From Aquarana catesbeiana (lineage: Eukaryota; Chordata; Amphibia; Anura; Ranidae): 64,000 bases of DNA. Under the pieces are notes generated by a model, which saw nothing but the letters and a program-made list of their open reading frames with translations, was not told the origin of the DNA and made no database searches. Where the stretch lies: the NCBI RefSeq assembly GCF_042186555.1, contig NC_133327.1:53518065-53582064 (forward strand), read 5' to 3'. Both the position numbers and the translations under genes were made by a program. Of the stretch, positions 11,572 through 22,089 are shown in pieces. Numbering within the stretch: position 1 is the stretch's first letter; each line of letters begins with the position of its first letter.

Positions 11572-12375
11572 GTGATAGCCAGCGCGGAAGATATTCCAGA
11601 GGGTAGTATTGGGGGCATTAGTGGTAGGTTAACCAAAGCACAAAAACACAAGGTGAGTATAGTAGCAAGTCCTAGTTGCAATCTTGAAACACCCAATAGG
11701 AGGACAATATGCGACCGGTCTAAACTATGTGGCATGTTCACCAATGCCAGGAGCATGGCGGACAAGATGGGTGAACTAGAGATACTGTTGTACAAGGAGG
11801 ATTTGGATTTTGTGGGAATTTCAGAGACCTAGTTCAACAGCTCTCATGATTGGCTGGCAAACATTCAAGGGTATACCCTATACCGCAAGGATAGAGAGGG
11901 TAAAAAAGGGGGAGGGGTATGCCTATATATCAAGAATAATGTACAAGTGAATGTGAGAGATGACATCACTGAGGGGGCTAGGGAGGAGGTGGAATCTTTA
12001 TGGGTAGAGCTCCAAAGGGATGAAGCTAAGGGGAAAATAATACTGGGAGTATGCTATAGGCCCCCTAACCTGAGGGAGGAAGTGGAGACGGATCTCCTAT
12101 CACAAATTGGATTAGCAGCAAGGATGGGAAGTGTTATCATAATGGGGGATTTTAATTATCCAGACATAGACTGGGCGGAGGGAACCGCGCATTCATTTAA
12201 GGCTCGCCAGTTCCTTAGTGTCTTGCAGGACAATTTTATGGGTCAGATGGTAGACGCACCAACTAGAAATAAAACATTACTAGATCTACTGATTACCAAC
12301 AATACAGACCTGATAACAGATGTGGAAATACGGGGCAATTTAGGTAACAGCGATCACAGGTCAATTAGTTTCAGT
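11572..12375 (+). pseudogene. CR1 ORF2 5' part: AP-type endonuclease
   Basis: The frame gives MFTNARSMADKMGELE, the usual NxRSLxxK-type start of LINE endonucleases. It continues with LDFVGISET, then after a TAG at 11830-11832 (where Trp is usual) with GGGVCLYIKNNV, LWVELQ, GVCYRPPN, IIMGDFNYPDIDW, LLDLLITNN and NSDHRSISFS. These match the exo/endo/phosphatase fold, including the GDFN and SDH catalytic blocks. The frame is interrupted right after RSISF by a 988-bp MITE; without it the reading frame would pass straight into SINHTNRK downstream. One stop and one insertion are the only lesions in this half. Confidence 0.85.
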
Positions 12376-13363
12376 TAGGGTTGTCCCGATACCACTTTTT
12401 TAGGACCGAGTACAAGTACCGATACTTTTTTTCAAGTACTCGCCGATACCGATTACCGATACTTTTTTTTAATGTCACGTGACAGTGGTTTTTTTTTTTT
12501 TTTTTTTTGAGGTGGGGGGGGGGGGGTAGGGAGTGAACGGTGTGTGATATCTGTCTCTTTCTCTGATATCTCCCCCTTGAGACAGAGAAAGAGACAGAGG
12601 ATAGAGATTCCCCAGTCCCTTTCTCTGCAGCCTCAGCTGCACTGACAATGAATGGAGAGAAGACAGCGGCTCCTCTCCATTCATAAACTGACACATTGTA
12701 ATCACAGGTGATTACAATGTTTCAGTTATGTGAATAGACAGAGTCAGCTGACTCTGTCCATTCACACAGCGGAGAGACAGCAGAACGGAGGGGACAGAGG
12801 AAGAGAGAGGGGGACAGCGGAAAGCCGGAACGGATGGGGACAGCGGAGGGGGACAGAGCAGAGAAGGAGGACAGCGGAGGGGGTCAGAGGAACGGAGGGG
12901 GACAGAGCAAAGAAGGAGGACAGCGGAGGGGGACAAAGCAACGGAGCAGGACAGCGGAGGGGGACAGAGGAATGGAGGGGGACAGAGCAAAGAAGGAGGA
13001 CAGCGGAGGGGGACAGAGGAACGGAGGGGGACAGAGCAAAGAAGGAGGACAGCGGAGGGGGTCAGAGGAACGGAGGGGGACAAAGCAACGGAGCAGGACA
13101 GCGGAGGGGGACTAAGGGGGATGAGGTGACAGTCAGCGGTGATCGTGTGTGGGGGAGTTACAAGCACCGATCACCGCTGTATGTCACCAAAGCAGCTGAA
13201 AGCCGTGGGGGGAGAAGCTTGTAACTCCCCCACGCGCCGATCACTGCTGACTATCAAGGTATCGGCGGAAGCATCGGTAGCATTTGCCCGAGTACAAGTA
13301 CTTGGGCAAATGCTTGGTATCGGTGCCGATACCGATACTAGTATCGGTATCGGGACAACCCTA
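12376..13363. mobile_element. hAT-type MITE inserted in CR1 ORF2
   Basis: The ends are inverted repeats, TAGGGTTGTCCCGATACC at the left and its complement at the right. The insert is flanked by a perfect 8-bp duplication, GTTTCAGT, at 12368-12375 and 13364-13371, the duplication size of hAT transposons. The inner arms carry repeated GTATCGGTA/CCGATAC words. No transposase is encoded. The middle holds a purine-rich minisatellite (12776-13115). Confidence 0.85.
12776..13115. repeat. Purine-rich minisatellite in the MITE
   Basis: Tandem words GACAGCGGAGGGGGACAGAG and CAAAGAAGGAGGACAGCGG repeat with changes on the + strand. The strand is almost free of T. The Gly/Gln/Arg-rich frames here are translations of the repeat and are not genes. 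Confidence 0.8.
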
Positions 13364-15520
13364 GTTTCAGTATAAATCACACAAATAGGAAACATGAAGG
13401 GAACACAAAGACACTGAATTTCAAAAGAGCCAACTTCCCTAAACTACAAACCTTGCTAAAAGGCATAAATTGGGATAAAATATTAGGAACAAAGAATACG
13501 GAGGAGAGATGGGTTTGCTTTAAGAGCATATTAAATAAGGGCATTAGCCAATGTATCCCATTGGGTAATAAATTTAAAAGAGCGAACAAACATCCTGGAT
13601 GGCTTAACTCCAATGTAAAAATGCATATAAAAGCAAAGGAGAAGGCCTTCAAAAAATACAAGGTTGAGGGATCATCCTCAGCATTCAGAGTTTATAAAGA
13701 ATGCAATAAGAAATGTAAGGGTGCAATTAGGATGACTAAGATAGAGCATGAAAGACACATAGCGGAGGAGAGCAAAAAAAAATCCCAAGAAATTCTTTAA
13801 GTATGTAAACAATAAAAAAGGGAGGACAGACCATATTGGCCCCATAAAGAATGAGGAAGGACATCTGGTTACAAAGGATGGGGAGATGGCAAAGGTATTG
13901 AATTTATTCTTCTCCTCAGTCTTCACGAGTGAATCGGGGGGCTTCAGTAACCAAAACTGTAGTGTTTATCCTCATGACACAACACAGGAAGCACCTACAT
14001 GGTTAACAGGGGACGGAATTAAAATTAGACTTGAGAAACTTAACAATAATAAATCACCGGGACCAGATGGCTTGCATCCGAGGGTACTTAGGGAACTCAG
14101 TCAGGTGATTGCCAGACCGTTGTTCCTAATTTTTACAGACAGTCTATTGACTGGAATGGTACCAGCTGATTGGAGAAAAGCCAATGTAGCACCAATATTT
14201 AAAAAGGGCCCAAAAAACATCCCTGGGAATTACAGACCAGTTAGCCTAACATCAATAGTATGTAAACTCTTGGAGGGGATGATAAGGGACTATATACAAG
14301 ATTTTAGTAATAAGAATGATATCATTAGCAGTAATCAGCATGGATTCATGAAGAATAATTCTTGCCAAACCAATCTATTAACCTTCTATGAGGAGGTGAG
14401 TTGCCATCTAGATAAAGGAAGGCCCGTAGACGTGGTGTATCTGGATTTTGCAAAAGCATTTGACACAGTTCCCCATAAACGTTTACTGTACAAAATAAGG
14501 TGCGTTGGCATGGACCATAGGGTGAGTACATGGATTGAAAACTGGCTAAAAGGGCGTGTTCAGAGGGTGGTGATAAATGGGGAGTACTCAGAATGGTCAG
14601 GGGTGGGTAGTGGGGTTCCCCAGGGTTCTGTGCTGGGACCAATCCTATTTAATTTGTTCATAAACGACCTGGAGGATGGGATAAACAGTTCAATCTCTGT
14701 ATTTGCAGACGATACTAAGCTAAGTAGGGCAATAACTTCTCCGCAGGATGTGGAAATCTTGCAAAAAGACCTGAACAAATTAATGGGGTGGGCGACTACA
14801 TGGCAAATGAGGTTCAATGTAGAAAAATTTAAAATAATGCATTTGGGTGGCAAAAATATGAATGCAATCTATACACTGGGGGGAGAACCTCTGGGGGAAT
14901 CTAGGATGGAAAAGGACCTGGGGGTCCTAGTGGATGATAGGCTCAGCAATGGCATGCAATGCCAAGCTGCTGCTAATAAAGCAAACAGAATATTGGCATG
15001 CACTAAAAGGGGGATCAACTGCAGAGATAAAACGATAATTCTCCCGCTCTACAAGACTCTGGTCCGGCTGCACCTGGATTTTGCTGTCCAGTTCTGGGCA
15101 CCAGTCCTCAGGAGGGACGTACTGGAAATGGAGCGAGTACAAAGAAGGGCAACAAAGCTAATAAAGGGTCTGGAGGATCTTAGTTATGAGGAAAGGTTGC
15201 GAGCACTGAACTTATTCTCTCTGGAGAAGAGACGCTTGAGAGGGGATATGATTTCAATTTACAAATACTGTACTGGTGACCCCACAATAGGGATAAAACT
15301 TTTTCGCAGAAGAGAGTTTAATAAGACTCGTGGCCACTCATTACAATTAGAAGAAAAGAGGTTTAACCTTAAACTACGTAGAGGGTTCTTTACTGTAAGA
15401 GCGGCAAGGATGTGGAATTCCCTTCCACAGGCGGTGGTCTCAGCGGGGAGCATTGATAGCTTCAAGAAACTATTAGATAATCACCTGACTGACCGCAATA
15501 TACAGGGATATGTAATGTAA
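13364..15520 (+). pseudogene. CR1 ORF2 3' part: reverse transcriptase
   Basis: It starts with a linker (SINHTNRK, GINWDKIL, HPGWLNSNV). A one-base excess in the nine-A run 13774-13782 ends the first frame at 13800; the other frame carries on for 544 residues. RT blocks are clear: NNNKSPGPDGLHPRVL, NYRPVSLTSIVCKLLE, ISSNQHGFMKNNSCQTNL, VVYLDFAKAFDTVPH, SGVPQGSVLGPILFNLFINDL, and the catalytic FADD at 14702-14713 (FADD in place of YADD is common in CR1). The tail RAARMWNSLPQAVV...FKKLLDNHL is the CR1 C-terminal module. Stop TAA at 15518-15520. With one apparent homopolymer error it is close to intact. Confidence 0.9.
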
Positions 15521-15606
15521 TACTGACACATAATCACACACATAGGTTGGACTTGATGGACTTGTGTCTTTTTTCAACCTCACCTACTATGTAACTATGT
15601 AACTAT

Positions 15607-16202
15607 GATATAGTATTTCACAGCAGGGCCCGTTCCTGTGCTCACCAATTTTCTGCAGAGTATATAGGGCAGGCCATATAGTATAAATACTGCTGTTCAG
15701 AGTATATAGTGCCTGGGGGACCCCCACACCATTTTTTTTTTTAATTTGGGTGCGGGGTTCCCCTTAATATCCATACCAGACCCAAAGGGCCTGGTAATTG
15801 ACTTACATTACAGCTGCGAGCAGTTTTAAATGACTTTTTTTCCTTTAGAAATGTCATTTTGCTGTGGTATTGTTCTAAACACGGGAAAACTGCGCCACTT
15901 TACAGGCATACTATAGACAACCCCCAGGCACAAGTTTTAAAGGAATATTGCATTTTTATTGTTTCATTTTAAGCATTATTAAAATCACTGCTCCCAAAAA
16001 AAGTCAGTATTTAAATTTTTTTTGCATTGATACATGTTCCCTGGGGCAGGACCCGGTTCCTCATACACTTTTTATGGCAATAACTTGCATATAAGCCTTT
16101 AAAATGAGCACTTTAGATTTTTCACGTTCGTGTACCATAGACTTTAACGGTGTTCGCATGTTCTGCTGCAAACCGAACCGGGGGGTGTTCGGCTCATCCC
16201 TA
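15607..16202 (+). other. Right-hand remnant of the hAT element
   Basis: It resumes the 140-bp hAT unit (CACAGCAGGGCCCGTTCCTG), then has AT-rich non-coding sequence. It ends with GACTTTAACGGTGTTCGCATG and the terminal GGTGTTCGGCTCATCCCTA. No coding region is seen. Confidence 0.6.
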
Positions 16203-16310
16203 ATGACAATACACAATAAAGTTATAGATGACATGTTCTGGAATTGGGAGTGGTAAAAGCTACAGAGATACGATACTGAGGAATCTGGAAATGCATAACA
16301 GGATGTAAAG

Positions 16311-16495
16311 CAGTGGTTCTCAACTCCAGTCCTCAGGACCCACTAACAGGCCAGAAGGTAAGTATTACCTTGGGGAGATGCAGACTAGAATACTGCAATC
16401 ACTGAGCAGCAAATGATATTACCTGTGATGTATTTCAGTTATCCTGCAAACCTGGCCTGTTAGTGGGTCCTGAGGACAGGAGTTGAGAACCACTG
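16311..16495. mobile_element. 185-bp hAT MITE with perfect TSD
   Basis: Inverted ends CAGTGGTTCTCAACTCC and GGAGTTGAGAACCACTG continue inward as CCTCAGGACCCACTAACAGG. It is flanked by the 8-bp direct repeat ATGTAAAG at 16303-16310 and 16496-16503. It is non-coding; the terminus and duplication size are typical of Charlie-like hAT MITEs. Confidence 0.9.
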
Positions 16496-16767
16496 ATGTA
16501 AAGAATTCTCGGATATGCCATTTTAGACTTTAATCTAATTTTTTATTTGGGCATAGATGTTTAATATTGTAGTGATTGGTATGGTTAAACCATTAGGTGA
16601 CATGGAAATGGATCATGTTGGGATCACAATATGTTCTGTCGACCTTGTAAATGATGACTGGATCTGGTAGGGATAATCACTGAGGCTTTAAAGGAATTAG
16701 CACATGTGCCATATGGATCCTGCAATTTTAATACTGATTGCAGCTTAGTAGGTATATGGTTAGGCCA

Positions 16768-18856
16768 TGTAGTCTGAAGATATAGGGGATTGGCGCTGTT
16801 CACTGATAAAGACTGATAATAAATCAGTAAACTATACAAACTCCTAACAAAAGGAAAATATAACAACCCAATACTAAGTGGGTAAAACGTGTAACACAAT
16901 GTGAATTATTATTAAAAAATAGATATACGTGCTGAGAATGGTCAAAAAATGTGCAGAGTACCCAAAAAATTTTTTTTACAAAATAAAATTGGTAAATAGA
17001 ACTCCAAGCATTACCAACGTAAATGACAAAAAACACAAAGAATGTGTATGTGTGCAATGAAAGATATAGGTGGGTCTACCTAAAAAGGGGACAAAACACC
17101 GTGTTCCCCACTGAAAGTTAATATGTGTACTAGTGAAGCTGAATCGTGTTGAAAAAAATAATAAATATGAGAATATCTATAAACTAAAAAAGGAACAATC
17201 GGCATGTGGTGTGCAAACAATCTTGGTGCACAAAAAATCAAAAAAGTGAAAAAACCAAAAAGAAAAGAGAGTCCAAACAACCAGATAAATAGTTTCAAAA
17301 AAAAAAAAAATGTATATATGTCCGTGAATAAAAAACAGTTCTAATGCAGCAGGCTGATGTATCTTCAAAGGTTGCGGGTAGATCTGTCCCAATGAGTATA
17401 TGCTGTCCCGTGTGGAGTCCCCTCTAGTGCCCCCACTCACCAGAGTGCCCAACCCCTGCAGGGGTAATGAGCATGTAGATGATCCGATGATCCAAGCGGT
17501 TGGTGTCCCCCTCACCACCTAATTTCCACCCGTATCACCCGATCACTTTCAAAAGGCATCCATCCGGAACAGTTACCATGTGCAGGGAGAAGAGAAGAGC
17601 CTCATAGTGTGATTCCGAATAATATTTATTAAACTCAAATAAACAACAAAAAGAAATGAATAAAATAAAAAAGTAAAAAACTCAAGAGTTAAAAACAAAT
17701 AGCGCTCTGCCGGCCGGCTCCACGTGAGAAGCCGCAGACAGTGCAGTGTGAGCGGCTTGCGTTCCACAGCCGTCTGCCGGAACCGGAAGTGCAGGACAAA
17801 ACAGAAGTGAGAAAGGACGTATGCGTACCAAGAGGCCACGCCTCTTGAGTTTTTTACTTTTTTATTTTATTCATTTCTTTTTGTTGTTTATTTGAGTTTA
17901 ATAAATATTATTCGGAATCACACTATGAGGCTCTTCTCTTCTCCCTGCACATGGGAACTGTTCCGGATGGATGCCTTTTGAAAGTGATCGGGTGATACGG
18001 GTGGAAATTAGGTGGTGAGGGGGACACCAACCGCTTGGATCATCGGATCATCTACATGCTCATTACCCCTGCAGGGGTTGGGCACTCTGGTGAGTGGGGG
18101 CACTAGAGGGGACTCCACACGGGACAGCATATACTCATTGGGACAGATCTACCCGCAACCTTTGAAGATACATCAGCCTGCTGCATTAGAACTGTTTTTT
18201 ATTCACGGACATATATACATTTTTTTTTTTTTTTTTTAAACTATTTATCTGGTTGTTTGGACTCTCTTTTCTTTTTGGTTTTTTCACTTTTTTGATTTTT
18301 TGTGCACCAAGATTGTTTGCACACCACATGCCGATTGTTCCTTTTTTAGTTTATAGATATTCTCATATTTATTATTTTTTTCAACACGATTCAGCTTCAC
18401 TAGTACACATATTAACTTTCAGTGGGGAACACGGTGTTTTGTCCCCTTTTTAGGTAGACCCACCTATATCTTTCATTGCACACATACACATTCTTTGTGT
18501 TTTTTGTCATTTACGTTGGTAATGCTTGGAGTTCTATTTACCAATTTTATTTTGTAAAAAAATTTTTTTGGGTACTCTGCACATTTTTTGACCATTCTCA
18601 GCACGTATATCTATTTTTTAATAATAATTCACATTGTGTTACACGTTTTACCCACTTAGTATTGGGTTGTTATATTTTCCTTTTGTTAGGAGTTTGTATA
18701 GTTTATTGATTTATTATCAGTCTTTATCAGTGAACAGCGCCAATCCCCTATCTCTTCAGACTACATAATTATCGGATCGCACCTTTGGTGCTTTCTCATT
18801 TAGGGGGGCTGCAGTTCGGTCACTGGCCCGTCCTAAGCGCAGAACACCATTATATA
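16768..18856. mobile_element. 2.1-kb foldback element
   Basis: Arm 16768-17687 is almost the exact reverse complement of 17843-18766 (about 0.92 kb each), around a 155-bp GC-richer centre (17688-17842). One visible difference is AGTTACC against AGTTCCC near the inner end. A further 90 bp lie right of the palindrome, ending in ATTATATATA. A 15-bp direct repeat, TATATGGTTAGGCCA, flanks it at 16753-16767 and 18857-18871. Open frames appear as mirror pairs with identical peptides, which shows they are arm sequence and not genes. Confidence 0.8.
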
Positions 18857-18871
18857 TATATGGTTAGGCCA

Positions 18872-19778
18872 CCCAAAAAAGTTTTTTTCAGTTATTGGTA
18901 GATGTTCGAAAGTTAAATTTCCTGACAGTATCTTCTACTTCTTATGGACTCTGTTGTTGAGATCTCTGCCCTGAGTTCAAGGATATGCAAAACTGCATTT
19001 GACTATTATGGGGGATTTCAAACATCCCTGCTAGGTTGATTATTTTATGTTATGGAGAATGCAACAGGGGGAGCTGGAACACCCAAAAGTTGACAAGGAC
19101 ACCCAAAATTCCCAGGTGGACATTTACACACTCAAAACTAAGACCAGGTGCAATGAAAAGTGAGCACACAAAAAAGTGTACAGGCTGTACACATGGTCCT
19201 CCTCTGAAGAGAACGAACCCTGGCCCTGATCCTCAAGGTGCAAGACACCTGATGAGCCTAGAGTAATCGTGGTCTACCCAGCCAAATTCCAAGTGGACCT
19301 CATTCTTCAGGGGACCTGCCGACGCAAGATCCACCCAAGTATTAGTACAAATTAGAAAAGGCTGTAAGTGCTGAGACAACTCAGTCCCTTAAACCATACA
19401 CAAACCTGAAAAAGTTTTTGCCCATGGGACTTTACTGAGTTATGCCAATAATGTAGAGGAAAATTTCCTTAGAAAGTACAAAATATTTTATTCCATATTG
19501 AAGTTAAATTCAAATTGCGTAGAAAACATGGACAATATATGTGTCATAGCACAGACATGATGTACATATGTTGATAAACATTAAAAAGATATATACAACT
19601 TTACAGACGTATTTCAGAGAATGTACATTTGGACTGGAATCTCAATGCGTTTCATGGGACAGCGCCCACTTCATCAGGAAAAGGAAATTTGATGTGTCAG
19701 TGGGGAAACCATGTCTAAAAGGAAAATCATTAAGTCAAAATTTTTTTTTTAAAATACGATAAACTTCAATCTATATAC

Positions 19779-19852
<74 letters not shown>

Positions 19853-20800
19853 CACACACACACACACACATACACATGGCCACTAGGATTAGTGGAAAGT
19901 GCAGCAAGTACTAGGTGGGGATTCCCAAAGGAAGACCCCATGGGAGGGGGAGAACCTGACCAGAAGACCACGTGTCCTCCCCCAAGACTTTCAGGGCAAT
20001 TTCGAGGACCTACACCCTACTGATCAAAGGTGCATATGTGCTGTGCAAAAAAGTGCAAAATAAATAAGTGACTTGGGGTGCCAAAGTGCAAGACAGTGGC
20101 CAGCCTTGTGGCCAGTATACACATGTCCCAGCCAAATGGCCCAACCCAGGAGGCAGGTATGGAAAAAAGCATGCAAGGGTGCTGTGACCAAGGTGACATT
20201 CTAAAAATGCAGTGAAATATCCCCCAGTGAATTTTTTCGGCACCCCTGGACTGCCACTCCAGGGACACAAGCACCGCAGGCTTTTTTCAGCCCGGCTCCT
20301 GGCTGGGCAAATGCAGCACAATTCCCATCAGAAAGGCATTAGTTCTTAGGGAGAGATCTGCCTTCAAATAGGGACAAGCCTGGTAAGAAAAGAACCCTCC
20401 TCAAGCTGGGAGAGGAAACTGGCGTTCTGTTCCTGAAAACTGATAAGAAGACATACTACACTTGAAGCAAACTTTACTGCTGGAGCATCCAAGAAATATA
20501 AGAAGCCAATAGCTGACTAAGCCCACCAGGCTCAACTGAAAAAGTACTTTTGTGCCTGGAATAACCCTTTAACTTGTGTCGTGACAATTTAACAGCTTGA
20601 AGCTCTAGGCATTCTTACTATTAATGTAGGTTGGAAACCCTCAGTTTAAATATTTGCTTCATTGCATGGGCTGGGCCAGAATCTGATCATTCTGCAATTT
20701 ATATATGCATTGTCTAACCATTATTAACCATTATCAAGGCCTATTGTCCTTAGGAATTCTGCTTTAGATAATAATGTGACGTACCATGTTCAGCTCCATA
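18872..20800. other. Non-coding stretch upstream of lectin copy 1
   Basis: I see no gene. It includes a repeat end with AATGCGTTTCATGGGACAGC (about 19645), reminiscent of the GAAACGCGT motif of other elements here, the TA/CA microsatellite (19784-19876), and anonymous sequence containing GTGCAAAAAAGTGCAAAATAA near 20040. Open frames of 60-100 codons on both strands have no recognisable domain. Confidence 0.5.
19784..19876. repeat. (TA)n and (CA)n microsatellite
   Basis: An uninterrupted TA tract of about 60 bp runs to about 19846. AAATAA and an ACACAC tract of about 20 bp follow, to about 19870. Confidence 0.95.
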
Positions 20801-20877
20801 CTTATAGCCATGTAGGCTTCCTGATTCTACTGGTCATTCTTGCAGAGCACCAAAAAACAGCCACACAGACATAACAG
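20801..20877 (+). other. Possible 5' UTR exon of lectin copy 1
   Basis: The sequence CCACACAGACATAACAG is followed by GTAAGAAAT, an excellent splice donor at 20878. The coding exon of copy 1 has a matching acceptor TTTTCACTAG just upstream of its ATG, so a short untranslated first exon fits. The TSS is not determined; CTTATA near 20801 is only a weak TATA-like word. Evidence is the splice signals alone. Confidence 0.3.
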
Positions 20878-21470
20878 GTAAGAAATTATATTTTAGGGCT
20901 TTGCTACACAAAATCTATAACAGTCGTGTCTGCAAAGATGGTCCTCCCTGCATATAGCTGTTGGATTAAAAGCAAGATAAAAGAAACATTAGAGAATGCA
21001 GATCTGTCCTGACATCTCCATGCAGATGGATAGCACTGTTCTCAATATATTCAACACAGAACAGGTATTATTCTTCTCTGCACTGCATGTCGTTGAGCCA
21101 GTGGTATGATGGGTCCCTTTGGCTAATCTTGATCCAGAAGCTCAACTGGGTTTTAAGTACAATAGGTAAAGCTGTAAAGGCAAAGGAATAGCTGCAGAAG
21201 CTTTAGAGGGTACAAATGGTCTATGGGGTCAGGGGGCGCAACCATGTTTTCTAGTTTTCCATATTTCATGTTACTGTATATGAGGTGAAATAATTACCTT
21301 TTATGAAGGTAGGTTTGTGTTGTCATAAAAACGAAGAGACATTATGATTCACATGTATAGGAATCTACATTAACTACACAATGATTTTAGAGATACTGAT
21401 GAGAACAGCATACAGCCCTTTCCTTAAAGTCTGTTGAAAGTCTAAATCGTATTACCTTGCCAGACTCATT
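20878..21470. other. Putative 5' UTR intron, first part
   Basis: AT-rich sequence without coding potential or recognisable repeat. If the exon ending at 20877 is real, this is part of a 1.1-kb intron ending at 21989. Confidence 0.3.
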
Positions 21471-21955
21471 AAAGGGGTTGTAAACCCTTGTGTTTTTTAA
21501 CTTTAATGCATCCTATGCATTAAGGTGAAAAAACACCTGGCAGTCACCGGCTCCCCAGCCCCCCTGTTTTACTTACCTGAGTCCCTTCATCTCCTCGGCG
21601 GGAACGCACTGTCTCTCTCTCTACGGGGTCCCGACACTTGATTGGATAGATTGATAGCAGCACAGCCATTGTCTCCCGCTGCTGTCAATCTAATCCAATG
21701 ACGCGGGGGACAGGGCCGAGTCTAGAATTTGTGTCTATGGATGCAAATGTTGGTCTCGGGAGGGCACCCGTAAGGTAACCCCCTCGGGAGAGTGCTTCTC
21801 CTAGGGGGTTATCTGATGCGGGGAGGAGCCGCGAGAGCCGCCGAGGGACCCCAGAAGAGGATGTTCGGGCCACTCTGTGCAAAACGAGCTGTAAGTGGGA
21901 TATGTTTGTTATTTAAAAATAATAAAAAATGATCCTTTACAATCACTTTAACATC
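21471..21955. repeat. TTAAAG...CTTTAA family element
   Basis: It starts TTAAAGGGGTTGTAAACCC and ends TTTACAATCACTTTAA, so both ends are TTAA-bounded inverted repeats. Other copies are at 38232-38479, 62845-63307 and, more diverged, 44488-44959 and 50250-51096. It is non-coding; the TTAA ends suggest a piggyBac-type MITE, which is an inference. Confidence 0.65.
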
Positions 21956-21989
21956 TGTGTGAAATTAATGTTCTCATGGTTTTCACTAG

Positions 21990-22089
21990 GTGGAACCCAT
22001 AACAATGGCATTTCTGCACCTGGCAATTCTTGTTGGGATCCTGTCTGCAGCTTGTGCTCAGTACCCTCTCTTCCCTTTACCTCCTACCA
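21990..22089 (+). other. Lectin copy 1, signal-peptide exon
   Basis: An acceptor TTTTCACTAG precedes it, and 15 bp of leader (GTGGAACCCATAACA) lead to the ATG at 22005. The donor is A|GTAAGT, a perfect consensus, and leaves phase 1. The mature N terminus would begin at QYPLFPLPPT. Confidence 0.8.

Larger units (their letters stand above)
9245..15606 (+). mobile_element. CR1 LINE retrotransposon, nearly full length
   Basis: The order is 5' tandem monomers (9245-10345), ORF1 with an esterase domain (10563-11545), ORF2 with endonuclease and reverse transcriptase (11572-15520, split by a MITE), and a 3' end GGTTGGACTTGATGGACTTGT followed by ATGTAACTATGTAACTATG. That 3' sequence and short tandem tail are diagnostic of CR1. 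It sits inside a hAT repeat unit: the left neighbour ends in ATTACAA and the right neighbour resumes with TGATATAGTATTT. Only a few disabling changes are visible, so the copy is relatively young. Confidence 0.85.
2985..16202 (+). mobile_element. Decayed hAT transposon hosting nested insertions
   Basis: The outermost layer of a nested stack. It contains an N-terminal coding piece (3016-3594), transposase pieces (5940-8545), an internal tandem repeat (8640-9244) that resumes after the CR1 insertion at about 15607, and a right terminus ending GTGTTCGGCTCATCCCTA at 16202. That terminus is the reverse complement of TAGGGATGAGCCGAACAC, which also opens a small insert in the Tc1 element at 33296. 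The left terminus was not found; the coding part begins right after the minisatellite. With the L1 (2.3 kb) and CR1 (6.4 kb) insertions subtracted, it would be about 4.5 kb, which is usual for a hAT. Confidence 0.6.

Noticed and set aside
12712..13224. Gly/Arg/Gln-rich and Ser/Pro/Leu-rich frames up to 164 codons
   Set aside because: They follow the purine minisatellite inside a MITE and are open because the repeat lacks stops.
17177..18709. Identical peptides (MVRGTPTAWIIGSS...) encoded in opposite directions
   Set aside because: They are the two arms of the palindrome. Low-complexity Phe-rich ends and no homology to a known protein.
20010..20321. A 103-codon minus-strand frame with several Cys
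   Set aside because: No domain, no splice support, and the surrounding sequence looks like dispersed repeat.
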